From contig NC_019879.2 in assembly GCF_002234675.1 (NCBI RefSeq), positions 9,553,325-9,617,324 on the forward strand: DNA of 64,000 nucleotides, read 5' to 3'. Shown here in pieces: positions 23,464 through 36,596 of this stretch (position 1 is its first letter; every line of letters starts with the position of its first letter). A program made the translations under genes and the position numbers. The DNA is from Oryzias latipes. Lineage: Eukaryota; Chordata; Actinopteri; Beloniformes; Adrianichthyidae. The notes under the pieces are model-generated. The model did no database searches. It was not told where the DNA came from and saw only the letters and a list, made by a program, of their open reading frames with translations.

Positions 23464-23606
23464 GGCCAGACTGTGACGAAAATTGTGCTTTTAACATGTT
23501 CATGTCCCAGAAAACACTGGTTTTATGAATGTCTGCTAAAAATGGCATCATTAATTAAAATACCACTGGGAACGCTTTTATCTTAAAAGATGATTGGACT
23601 GGGACT
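23464..23606 (-). mobile_element. Family-1 internal-deletion copy C
   Basis: Both family ends are present (left AATTGTGCTTTTAACATGTTC; right ACCACTGGGAACGCTTTT then GGACTGGGACT) after TTAA, but about 480 bp of the middle is missing. Only about 143 bp long. Located between the C13orf42-like gene and rnaseh2b. Confidence 0.6.
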
Positions 23607-23624
23607 TTCAATTTAGTTTGAAAT

Positions 23625-23760
23625 AAATGTTGGCGACAGACTGGCGACCAGTCCAGGGTATCCCTTGCCTACGCCCAAGTGGCCGGGATAGGCCCCGGCA
23701 ACCCCCGTGACCCCGAAAGGGAAAAACGGTCAAGAAGATGAATGAATGAATGAATGAATG
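23625..23760 (+). mobile_element. L2-like/SINE 3' tail with ATGA repeats
   Basis: Reads GGCGACCAGTCCAGGGT, GGGATAGGCCCCGGCAAC, CCCGTGACCCCGAAAGGG and a tail of ATGA repeats, the standard teleost 3' end of this class. Confidence 0.65.
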
Positions 23761-23863
23761 TTGGCGATTTACTCAAAAAAAAAAACAACAGTCAAAAATC
23801 AACTTTATGGATCCTTTAAGTATCACAAATAAAAAAACACCACAACAGAAATATTTCCTTTCT

Positions 23864-23869
23864 TTTATT
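23864..23869 (-). terminator. rnaseh2b: rnaseh2b poly(A) signal AATAAA
   Basis: AATAAA on the minus strand, about 40 nt after the TAA stop. This implies a very short 3' UTR (inference). No nearer hexamer is visible. Confidence 0.6.
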
Positions 23870-23908
23870 ACAAACAGCATGTACAAATTAAAAGGGAAGA
23901 CAATTCCT

Positions 23909-24007
23909 TTATTTAGATTTTGGGCTGAAGAAGGATGACATCGACTTCATGCCGCTCTTGTCCACTTTGGCCAGAGTTTTCTGAGCGGCTGTCATCTTTT
24001 TGGGAGG
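23909..24007 (-). CDS. rnaseh2b: rnaseh2b coding exon 11 with PIP-box-like C-terminus
   Basis: Residues 268-299, ending TAA. Contains [19 protein letters not shown], near-identical to human, then [13 protein letters not shown]. MxxMxxFF is a PCNA-interacting-type motif lacking the usual Gln, as in the human protein (MKSIDTFF). Confidence 0.95.
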   Translation of the reverse strand, partial: PPKKMTAAQKTLAKVDKSGMKSMSSFFSPKSK

Positions 24008-27000
24008 CTTTAAAAAGAAAAGGAAAAAATACAAATAAAACAATTGGTAAAATATACGTAGCTTTTTTGAATTAGTCAGAAAAAAAAGTCATGTTTAGTA
24101 ATAAACTGTAAATATTGTTTTTTTTAGAAAAAGTTTTGACCAAAAGCTTAAAGAAAGCAGTAAGCAGGCACAACTGAATCAGTATTTGTAAGATTTCCTT
24201 CATTCAATCAAACTGCTCCGCATTCACTCACTTTCCTTGCAAAGTCTGCACTGTTGAATTTGGTGTAGTCCTCTCCCGCCTCCACCGGTTTGTCTGAAAG
24301 TTTCCGTTTCTGCCAAATGAGGAAGTGAGACATGCTTTTCATGATAAAGAGCGCCACAGAGGCTACGTTCACACTGCAGGCTGAAACGACCCAATTCCGC
24401 TTTTTTTGCCCCTATGCGACGTGTATCTGATCTTTTCAAATGTGACCTAGGCCACTTGGGTATGTGGTTCTGAATCCGATACGTATCCGATCTTTTCAAA
24501 TGCCACCACCGTCTAACTGGCCAGGCCACATGAATCCGACCCGTACGTCACTGATACGTTACAAACGTCATCATAAACATCAACCATGGCGGACGATGCT
24601 GCTGAGACCAGTCAGTGGAAGGGAAGCGAGGTCACCGATTGGATTCATATTTGGGGTGACAGCTCTATTCAGGCCAAACTCAAGGCTCTTATCGCAACCG
24701 GACGGTTTTTGAAAAAAATTTCCAGCGAAATGGCAGAGCGTGGTGTTGAACCTTTCCCGCCATGACTTCTTTTCCCTGTCCAACCGTGGTCAGAAGTGCG
24801 GGGGACAGAAAGCGGATCCTCCTTCGGGGTTCACTTCCTCGTTCGGACCTTAAGATTCTCAAGAGCGGGTTAATAAAGAGTCAATGGCATTTCTGCTGGG
24901 GGGAGCCTTCTTTTATTACCGTTCTCCTTCCTTCGTATCACACAACATGAATGCGCGCCCCCACTGCCCCCCCCCACTCATTCTCTACCTCGCTGCACAC
25001 GCTCTTTTCCTCTCTCTTACACACACACACGCGCACACAGACACACACACACGCGGTCCCAGCACATACACATCCCCATTCCACAACAGTGGTTACAGAC
25101 GATCCTGGCTCAAATGCCTTCTCAAAATGAGAAGATTGTAATTGTGCTGGCTCCTTTGTGAAAATAAATGTAATAATGCAAAAAGAGCTCCGCTGTTGAC
25201 AACACTGTTGTTGACATCCATTTTTAACATTAGCTACTTCAGCAAACAACGAGTGACGCCATTCACGGTTGTGTACTCTTCTGTGCATGTGGGTCACTTC
25301 TGGGTCATTTCACGTTCACACAGGAGATCACAAAAGTTCGCATTTAATTGGAAATGTGAACGGCCTTGCAAAAAAAAAAATCGGATTTTTTCAAAAAAAT
25401 TGGAATTGAGCATTGAGCCCTGCAGTGTGAACGTAGCCAGAGACAGGACTGCATGAACCTCAAGCTGCAGCCCAAAGCACCACCATTTCAAAGCGCAAGC
25501 AGGCAGACGGGGATTGTCCCTATGAGGCCTGCAGCAATGTTAGAGCAGCATGCAGAGCAAAACCAGCAACACTTACTACACACCATCATACCTTAGCTGG
25601 AGGCTCCGCCTCCTTTGGACTTGTGAGCTCAGGTAACCTAAAGTGCAACAACAAACATGTTCAGCGTTAAAACACATTTGTTACCGACGGTGATGTTTAA
25701 AATGCTTCTTTTACCCCAAATGCTTGAGGAGGGCTTTGCTCAGCGCTTCACTAATGTACTCTGATATCAGGCCATGAGCGTAGCGTAGATAGTCTTCTGT
25801 CCAACAAAAAAAGAAACAAATACATTTTCATCCTGAAAAATCCTTCATGCTCTCAACTTTTTTGCTGAGAGCTAAAAAAAAAAAGTTTTTCTTTCATGAT
25901 TTGAAAGGTTCACACTTCTACTGCCATCTACTGGTGAAAATCCACACAGATTAGAAAGGAGAACTGAAGGGGAGATACCTTCTCGGCCCTCAGACTCTGA
26001 CTTGATTCTGATATATGTTGTGGATTTAACTCCTTCTCCCACAGAGACATTTTTCGTCTTCAGAGCCGCTGCTGTTCTCTCCACCTTCAACAGAAAAGGA
26101 TGCTCATTTTCCACTTAGATTTCCAAACACTGAGGGTCCCGTGTCTGACTCTTCACCTTTTTCTTTAACCAGTTCATGGTCCTCTCTTGGCTGTATCGGT
26201 GAAACTTTAAGCCCCCCACCTCTTAAATGACAAAAACAACATTTTGTGAGGTGTGTGGCATAAACCTGAGTCGCAGCAACAATACAAACTTCACCTTTCT
26301 CTTCTGCAATGTGGAGAAAAGAACACGAGCAGCTGAGAAGCCTGGAGCAAGCAGGGAAGTCTTCATCTTTAACAACTTGATCCACCGGCTGAAACTTGCC
26401 CTGAGGAATTATAATAAAGGATTCAATCGTTTGTATCCACCTGCAGCACAGCAGCACACACACACACGAGACGCATCGAGCTGAAAATACATCAAATTCA
26501 TCCCAATTTCACAAAAGGATTTATTTTTTAACTGAAAATATTCATTTTAAAATCTAAATCACATATCAGCAATTTCTCATTTTATCCTGGAAAATTAACT
26601 GATTTTAAGTTTGATGTGCTGCAGATTTCCAAACAGCTCAAATATTTGTTCTCTCAATTTAAGATCAGATTCAACTTTATTGCCACTGTCTGTGTTCTGA
26701 ATAAAATAAACAAAATAGCATAAAGCAGGACACTTGTATATCTGAGCAATATACAAAGATATTTCTGTAAGTTTTGTGGAATCCAGACAGACGATGTGAC
26801 GTTGTGACATACTGCAGGTACGTATGGTTGGGTTAAAAAGTATGTTTTATTTAAAACTCTTCCAACACGCTTGTGGCATTTCTATTAGGATGGAGGACAT
26901 ATAGAGACAAAATTAACCCATAAGAACCCAGACCCATTTTTTTCTTAAAAATAAAATGTGTATTTTACCACAAACCAAGCGGACCATAGAATCCATTTCT

Positions 27001-30000
27001 GATATTTTTCTGTTGCACCGCTGTCACCATGGGCTCTCATGTGCTAAGATTAAAATTGCTTTTATGAGTATATTTTTTAATTTAATTCAATTCAAACAAC
27101 TTTTTTTATCTCTGAGGTGTAATTAATCAAATCCCTGTATTTCTCCGGGGAGGGGGAGGGGGCGGGGTTGCTCCATACTAACATTCCCACCCACACCTCA
27201 AAGGTGAATTTCTACTGAAGTACTGCCGCTCTAAAAAACAACAAAGTTTTTGGATTTTGGCAGAAAAAACCCGGCATAATCATGATTTTAAAAAAAATAG
27301 ATGAAAAGATGATCGGAGTGGGTCTTCAAACTAAAGGCTGATTTCACACTGGAAGGTCTCAGTTTAGCACAGAAATTACTACATAAATGTCACAGTTGGA
27401 CTCATCTGAGCAGGAAGCACTTCTTTACTTAACTGTTTTAGAACAGTCTGCTGTAGATGAATTTTGGCCCACATGACAACAGTGACTCTGAACTACAATC
27501 AAATGTGGCTTCCTTTTTGCTCGATAGTGATTTAGTGGACTAGAGCTACCATTTTTTCTAATTTCTTGCTTTTTTAACCATTTGTTTGCCCTGTTTGAGT
27601 TATTTTAAAGGTCTTTAACATGGATTATATTTGAAATATGCTTCTTTTGAGGATAAAAAAGTGAAATAATTTTGCTTCAAAATTCTTGGATTTTTTTGCG
27701 TTTGTCATTTTAACCCTTGTGCTATCCTAGATGACCCCACCCTTACATTGACGTGTTATTTCTACCATGACAAAGGTGGATAAAGATGGAAAGATTTCAT
27801 GTAATCCATGGACACCAGTGAAGATCACAAATCATTGAAGGAAAAAGGTTCAGAGCACTGTCTAGTGGGTCTAGATGACCCAACTCCCAATGTTAAAGTG
27901 CCTAGGACAGCACAAGGGTTAAAGTCTTGTTGGTTTTACATATTCTTATAAGAAATTGTAACAAAAATCCACCAAATTTTTGGTAAATTTGTATTTTTCC
28001 AAAATAAAGATCTTCTTTTTTTTAATAAGCAAAGGACAATTAGATCAATGGGATATATTTTTTGTTTTCATTAACAAAAGTCTAAACATCTTAAAAGTAT
28101 CAGGGTTTTTAAATAATTAATCATAAAAATGTACAAAATATTCAGAATTTTCAAACTGGGTGTTTCGGCAATAGTGTTCCCTCGCTATATCGCGGTTCCT
28201 CTTTCGCAGCCTCGCCATTTTTTTCAGTGTCGTTTTGCATGCATTTTTCTCTCTCACTCTCTATGGTGCACTGTGATCTGCATCCTGATTGGCTGTTGAC
28301 CTCATCAATCAATCTCTGTGGAATCTTGTCTTTTCTTTATAAAAAACTCAGAGTTACTCAAAACCAACAGCATCAAAGTGATTTTTGTTTTTTTTGCTTT
28401 GGAGACAAATATAACTTGAAGAACCAAAACAAGAAAAGGATCAGTCACTTAAATTATTAATTAGAGGGAAAGTGGACAATAGACTGAACACAGCAGACTG
28501 TAATTCTCCAGGAAGCTTCAGTGTCTGCAGATCTGCTGTGGGCAGTCGAACTGTTGGGGAAGCGACATCAGAGCAGGTGGTAAAAGAGGCTGAAGGAGGC
28601 TGGTTCCGCTCTGGGTTCTGCTTTGGAGCCACTAGAGCTGATAGGAAAACTCCATCCTCTTTATACCAGTAACAACAGACAGTTTTCAGTCAGAGACTTC
28701 TTCAGATTTGGAACAACAATGTTTGTGTCAGACAATCCTTTCTGCCCACGGTCATCTCACCTGACAGACCATGACTCGAAAGAACATGACCTAAATTGGT
28801 TACAAGAATCTCTCCTTCCCTCAGGTCTTGGTAAAAAATAAAATTCAACTGTGGTTTGCATGCGTATATTCAAAAAGCCGAGGGCGAGTTCCTTAAATCC
28901 GTCCTTTGGTCAGATTAGACCAAACTCCAGCCGTTCCAGCACACAGCTGCTTTTGGACCAAAGGAAAAGCCTTCACCCTTCAACACAGTTCCCACAGTGA
29001 TGCTGCAGGGCTGTTTGGCTGTTTCAGGCACAGGGGACCTTGTTTGGGTTCAGAAGATCAAGAACAAAAGAGAAGCACGCCGCTGTTTTGAGGAATAATG
29101 TAAAGAAATCTCCTGACAATCTGATTTAAGGTCACAGCTGAGTCTTCCAGCAACACACGCACACAAAACCGTTCTTTAAATTGGTCCAAAATGTTTTGAA
29201 GGCCACCATTATCAAGTTCCTGGAGAGAGCTTCCAGGAGCAGAATCTGAGGAGGGAGCTCAAGGTTAATGTTTGTGCTCGGAAACCAAACAGTCTGGACA
29301 CGCTTGAACAATTTCCCATGGAAGAATGGGACAAGATCCCTGAGGAGAACCCTTTCAAAACATGAATTCTATGTGTTCACATGTCAAACTGTTGGTTGGA
29401 ATTAAATACATTGATAAAATGTCTTCATAGCTTCCCTCAATAACATCAGTTTTTGTGATATTCTGATACTATTTCACCATTTCTCTGTTACTTTTATTGT
29501 TCATTAAGTTGTAAAGTGGATATTTTTAAACTCCAAAAGGCTCAAATGTCCCACCTTTGCTGTGTTACATCTATCTTCAGTCACTCATTACAAAATCAAT
29601 GAAAAAAACTAAATCAAAAGTCACAAATTCAGCATAATTCATCAGTTCCTGAACTCTTGAATTTGCTACAGTGAAGTTATGATAATTGTCTTGAAGGACA
29701 AAACCAAAGGTATAGGTTAATAAACAGGTGAGGAATTTGAAAAGTGTTTTTTTTCTGGAAAGAGTGTTAAACTCAGCAAGAACTCACGCGACGGCTTCTT
29801 ACCTCTCTGCCAGATTTCATCAAATACGGTAAAATCAGAAAAAGAGGATCCATTGGTGTCACAAAGACAAGTCGCCCATCTGTAGGATGCAAAAAAAAAA
29901 ACTCACATGACGAAGGCACAGGGAAAAATACTAAATTAAAGGACAAAAAGAGAGGACACAAAAGCACTTTTCTTAAAAACGTATTCAAATCGGCTTTTCT

Positions 30001-33000
30001 TTATTTTTTCCAGCTACATGCCAGAGAGAACGTAGCATCGGGTTGGCAGTGTGAGGGGCTGCAAGCTAGCAGGGGAGAGTATAAACAGAGAGCTCTCAGC
30101 AACAGGGGGGGGGGGGGGGGGGGGTTTGCTCAGCATCAATCAGCTGAAATTCAAATTTTTAATGAACTCCTCCTGCTCTGCAGAAACTATGTCCTAGAAA
30201 ACGACACAGGTTTTTTTTAATTTTGGCTAAAAACTTCATAATCTTGATTAAAAGACCACTGAAAACGCTTCTACAATAGATCAAAGGATGATCTGAGCGG
30301 GTCTTTACAGGACAAAAAAGCATTTCTCCCAGCCTGCAAAGTCAACGCTGTTGTTTTCTCTTGAGGCCTAATACATGTTCTTTGTCCTACAATACTTAAA
30401 ATAAACACATTATTTCAGATATTCTGCAAGAGGAGCAATGAACCTCACTGATCCTCTCGTAGATGAGACAAGAATGAAGTTTCAACTATTTTGGGGGGAA
30501 ATTTGAACACAGCACAGCCAAAGTACTGTAAAGGAAGAATCAAATAAGAAAAATGCTGAAAATAACAAAAACATTACAAAATCAATAAAAAAAAAGGATT
30601 CAAAAATAAGGTTTAAAGTTCAAGATTTCAAATAAAGAGAAGCTTCAATTCCTCATCTCCGCCCGCTGATGGATGGACAGTGAGAGCACATGTGGATCTT
30701 TCAAAGTTGACGGCAAATTCAACTCTTTTCTGCTCCTCTTTGTAGATGTTCATTCATCCAGGTTAATGCCATTAAAGTAGAAGGTAAAAAACTATCAATT
30801 GGACTTGATTCACTTTTATTATCGGCTCTATTATACTGGATTCTGCAGTACACCTCCAGCTGAAGGACACGAACCATTCATTTGATGTCGATATCTTAGT
30901 CAGAGACAAAAGATGGTTTGAGCAAAATGTAATAAAAGCCTCTTTTTAACCTGAAACATCTAAAATAATCCAACTACCATTTTCACACAGCCGTATCTAA
31001 GATTTGTCCATTTAAATGTAGTGGTTGTTTATAATGGTTGCTGTCTTTAAATCCATCACACCTGAGGTGATGCAGTAGAGATGCTTGAACTTGGCCTGAA
31101 GCAAAAGGGGCGTGGCCAGAAGAAGCCTCGTTTCAGAGCTTCTATTTACTTTCTGTTGTTAAACTTTTAAAAAGTACGGCTTCATTTAGATGGAACTGCA
31201 TAGGTTATTTTGTGTGATGTAAAAAATGCTTTTCAAGGCACAGAAAGTCCTCTGAAAAAAAAACAATGTTTTGATTATTTCAAAGCAAACGCCCTAAAGT
31301 TCTACAGAATTGACAGATACTTGTGGAGCAGAATTTGGCCACAAGGTGTCAGTCTAACAGAAGTTAGAAAATGAGACGAGCTCGGCTGAAAAAGTATTTA
31401 TCCGTCACAGGTGAGAGACATCTGTAAGGATACTCATAACAAAACATCAACTGTAAGACAGAATGTAAAAAAAAAAGAATCAAGGAAACCACACTGGTTG
31501 CTTGTTTGTTTTTGTGTAACAGTGAAGAAAATAAGTGTTTCTCCAACAAATAATCAAGAAGCTTTAATTTAATTTAAGAAGCTTTTCTATCCTCTGCATG
31601 TTAAAGTCGCCTGTTTGAACCGGTTATGAGCATAACACCTGTCCATACCCTTGAACAGTCAGACTGCATCACCATCACCAAAGAGCTTTCAAAAGACACC
31701 AAGGACAAAAGATTGTACTCCGGAACAAGACTGGAATGAACTAATCTACAAAAGGCAAACAGCTTGAAGAGAAGAGGTCGACTGTTGGAGCAATTATGTA
31801 CGCAGAGCTCAAGACCCGACCTAAAAACTTGCTAGCGACGCGCGATCACTTCCTAACGCGGAAGCCTGAAATTCTGGTTTGCACTAAGATGGCAGCAACA
31901 CTTCCACAGAGCATCTTTAACATGTTTCTTAAAGGAATTAGACCTATGTTGATGGTTGAAGAGGATGGTTTTATAGACATGATTGGGCTGCTGCACCCTG
32001 GCTACCACCTACCGGTAAGTCATTATTGCAAACGAATGGAGGAAAAATTATTGTAGAATTATTTTACTGTTTACTAATTTACACTAATTGCAATACAGTG
32101 ATCCCTCGCTATAACACGGTTTACTTTTCACGGTTTCGCTACTTCACGGATTTGCATTGTGCATTGTGTTCTGCATTCTGATTGGCTAAAGAGTCACTCC
32201 GCTTCTTCTCTACCTGTGCGTCAATAACGTTGCAGTTTTACATGTACACGTACGTAAATCAGCGTGCCAAATTTACAACACGAACCTGCAAATCATCTTG
32301 CAATTTCGAGTATCTCTAAAACCCATAGAAAAAAGATCGACAACAACTGTCTATCACTATGTTCCTCTCCCGAACAAACACAGCTGCACCGCGGGGTTCA
32401 AAAGGAGAAAACACTGCTGAGCGCAGTCAGATTGCAGCGGCTCAGGAGCTGTGAAATACACCTGAGTCACTATTATCATCAATGTGAACAGAAGGCTTCA
32501 AATAGTATTTGTCCCACTGTACTTTGTATTTGTTTTTCATTATTTTAAATTTTCTCCCGTTTAATTCAATTACTCTCGGGTCGCGGTGGGCGGGGATTAT
32601 CTCCGCGATTTGAAGCCTTATGTTCACATTGATGATTAATATTATTATTTGACAGTACAGTACAGAAGTTATTTGTTGAAAAGAAAACTTTTCTAAAGTA
32701 CTTTTATTTGTGAAACAAATGCTTGAGCCTGTAAAATGGTTTGTTCTTTCTTTACATTGTATAATAAGAGTATTTAATTGTATAATACTTGTTAAAAAAT
32801 ATAGAGGTTTCTACTTCACGGATTTTGCCTATCACGGGTTCTTTTTGGAACGGAACCCCCGCGAAAAACAAGGGTTTACTGTACAGTAAAACCCATGTTC
32901 ATAGAAACATGTTTTGCTTACTATTTACTATGGGAGGTTTAGTCAATGATTTAGTGTAGGGATCAGGAACTCTATATCTTGCGAGCCAATTATGGCTTTT

Positions 33001-36000
33001 TTTGCGCTAGCATATAGCTAACCTGGGGCTTTAAACATTTGATCTTTTAAAGGGTTACATTGAAATTCATAAACTATACATGTTAAATTTCAATTTCTGT
33101 GAATGCACCATATGTCATGCATGTGCAGTACCAATATAAGACGCGAACCTTCACAGACTGATTACCAGCATTATCACCGTTTGTTTAAAATAATGTAAAA
33201 AAATTGCACATTACTTAACGTAAACAATAATCGCTGACTAATCAACGAATCGAAAAAAACAATAATTGACTGACTACTGAAATAATCGTTAGTGACAGCC
33301 CTGATTGAGGATGAAACATGGTTTGATCTTCTTGCATGACGATCATCCCAAACAAATATTCTGTTTTCTGACTTTGAATTATTACCATCTGGACGACGCT
33401 TCAGAGCAGCCAAACATAAAACCAACACATAGAAGAGCACGTTGCTTCCATCAGCCATAACACTGCTGAGCAAGCTGTTAATGGGCTATAACAGGGGTCG
33501 GCAACCTGCACCCCTCAAAGAGCCATTTGGATCAGTTTCCCACAGAAATGAAAGCACAGGGAGCCGCAACAGTAGGGTTGTTAGGAAAAATTATTTTGCC
33601 GATATATCGCGATAATTTATTTGGCGATACTTGTATTGATTCCAAGTGCTGTCAGGATATTCATTTAATTGTTTATTTGAATTATGAGCGTAATGTTTCC
33701 TTTGATATTTTTTCCATTTTCCAAAACCTTGAATAGACTTTTCTGTCTGTCAAACACCAGAGTTAAGATGAGTGAGATGGTGGAAACAGATTCACTTTGA
33801 TCCAGACTCCTGTCTATTTATTATTATTTTTCTTTCAATCCAGTAAACCCAATAAAGTATATTAACTTTATGGATGACAACTTCTTTTTATTTGGAAGCA
33901 GCTGTTAGTTTGTTGTGGGTCTGGAATCATAAGCAGCGAGTCTAAGCCCCGCCCCCCGCCTCTCTACCTGTTCACACCTCTGCAGCTCCAAGTCGTTTCC
34001 CCCGCATGCAAATGAGAAATGGGTGGTTTTAGTCTAGGAATTAAAAATTGCTTTTATTTTTGGGCACTCATGTGCCCCATACGAGATCGCCACTGACTGT
34101 CTTTCCAGAAAAACTTTCCATCCCATAACAGCCTCTGGTCGGCGTTCACAGCTGTGGACACGCCCCCTGCGCGTGCTCATGCTGCTCTCTTCCTCCTGTC
34201 CGCTTGCACTACCCGACGGTGTTAAAGGCACCACGGCAATCTGAGAACATGATAGTTATTTTACAAAACCACAGAGAGCCGCAGCACAGGGAGGAAGGAG
34301 CCGCATGCAGCTCCGGAGACGCCAGTTGCCGACCCCTGATCTAGAGCAAGTGACTCTGGTTGTTATTTTTGTGGCAGTTGTCTTATTGTGCATGTTTATT
34401 CTGTTGTCTTCTTGTGGGCTCCTCAGTCCAAGACAAATTTCCCTCACGGGACAATAAAGTTTAAATTGATTGATATTGATTGACAAAGCAGTGGCAATGT
34501 AAAATAAATGTCAAGGTTTTGGAGTGATCTAGTCAGTGTCTGGACCTCCACATAATGAGGAATCTCTGGTAACGTCTGTCCCTTACAACCAGGGTTACAT
34601 TACAAAGTATTGAAGTGAACTTTTGTCATTAATTTTATCCACCATTACACAGATTAGTTCTTTAAAAAAATCCTACAATGTGATTTCCTGGATTCTTCAT
34701 TTTTAAATACTGTCTCACAGTTGTAGTGTTTTTACGATGAACTCTTCTGGTTAGTGGGAACAACTTAAAGAATCAGTGACAAATACTTTCTCCCTACTGT
34801 CTTAAACAATGTTCACATCCACAGGGGGTCCATCAGTCCAATCCAGATGACTAAGATGGGGAAATGAGACATACCTCTCTGCACAGCCTCTCCAACAAAC
34901 CAGGAGTGGAATTCTTCTTCAAATGCTTTGACCTCATACAGCCACTCATCACCACTTCCCAGCAAATACAGAGACGCTCCATCTGCAGAGGCAAAAAACA
35001 AGGAACAGTGTTATTTCCACTTCAGCTAAAACAAAACGATTCATGCAGGAACAGAGTATGTTCTTGACACATTTCTTGTGATATTTGTGTTTATTTTGAA
35101 AATCTTGACAACTGGTCGGAGCCACAAACCATTTTTCCTCTTGAGCACTGAAAGTTTGGATCATTGCTTTAAAAAAAGTGGTCAAAGGGTAATTTTTCTA
35201 AAATGGCGAACTCCAGTAATTTACCTTAAGCACAAAAACAAGGTTTAAAAATGTAAAGGAGATTTCTTTATTAAATTACACACCCATTTTATTGAAATGC
35301 TATGCTAACACATTGCCTGTATGATTTATTGACCTAAAACAAAAAGGCTGATGTGAGTTAGAGAGACCAGCAAGGCTCTTTTTTTAAGGATGGAAACATT
35401 TTTTTTAGAATCACAATCGTCGTCTCCTTCAGATCAAATGTGTAAGAAGTTGGTTGCTTATACCAAATAAGAATCCATTACAACAGGACTGCTCATTCCT
35501 GGTCCTGGAGATCTACCACCCTGCCTGTTTTCCAGCTCTCCCTGCACTGCTTACTGCTGATTACCTGGACCAGGTGTGTTCATTGAATCAGAATGTGGAG
35601 ACACCTGATGGAGCTAATCAGCAGCTAGCAGGACTTGGACATCTGGAAAACAGTCATGGTGGTAGATCTCGAGAACCAGGAATGAGCAGCCCTGCATTAT
35701 AACAAGTATGTTTTTAATACTGATTGATTTCCTTTTGTTTTACTCATTTTGTACTGCTTCTACACTTGGCTGTGGATCCTGCCTCGGGCTCGTCTGGCGC
35801 CCCCAGCCATCCCACAACTTCATCTGGATGAAGCTCGTCTGCTGGACTTTAAATATGTAGTTTTAGAGATAGATAAATTAATTCTTCTCTATGAGTTCTG
35901 GTACATCGCCTGTCCGTCCTGGGGGAGGATCCCTCCTTCATGTGGACACCCCCTGAGGTTTCTTCGTTTTTCCCGGATTCCAGGGTTTTTCTTTTTTAGT

Positions 36001-36523
36001 TTTTCCTTACCGCAAAGGAGGGTCAGTTTAGTTCAAGTTTAGTATTCTCCTATTGAATTCTATGCATCTATGATCCTTTTGATCATATGTTCACTTTACA
36101 ATTACCGGTACGAGGCCCATTGAAATATTGAATTGAAATTGAATTGAATTATCAAACACAAAATAAAAGTTTAATTTAAAAAAATAGCGTTCTCAAAAAA
36201 GGAGTGGGGGGGGGGGTTGTATTAAATTAATTCCCACCCCCATTCTTACTTTATTTTATGCAAATATTTTTACACATTAAACATGATTCACATAAAACAT
36301 AAAAGAATGAAAGAAAAAGGTACCAAAACAACTTTACAAAGTCTTGATTGTCCATAAATCGTCCCATTAGGCTGCTTAATTTCGAACTTCCAAAACTTTC
36401 AGGGTTTTTCTTTTTTTATTGCATTAAGTTTTTACTCATTTTGATACCTTTCTCCATGTTATTGCATGGCCTATGGACGAAGAAATATATAATCATTCAA
36501 CCAAATAAATATTTAAACAATCT

Positions 36524-36596
<73 letters not shown>

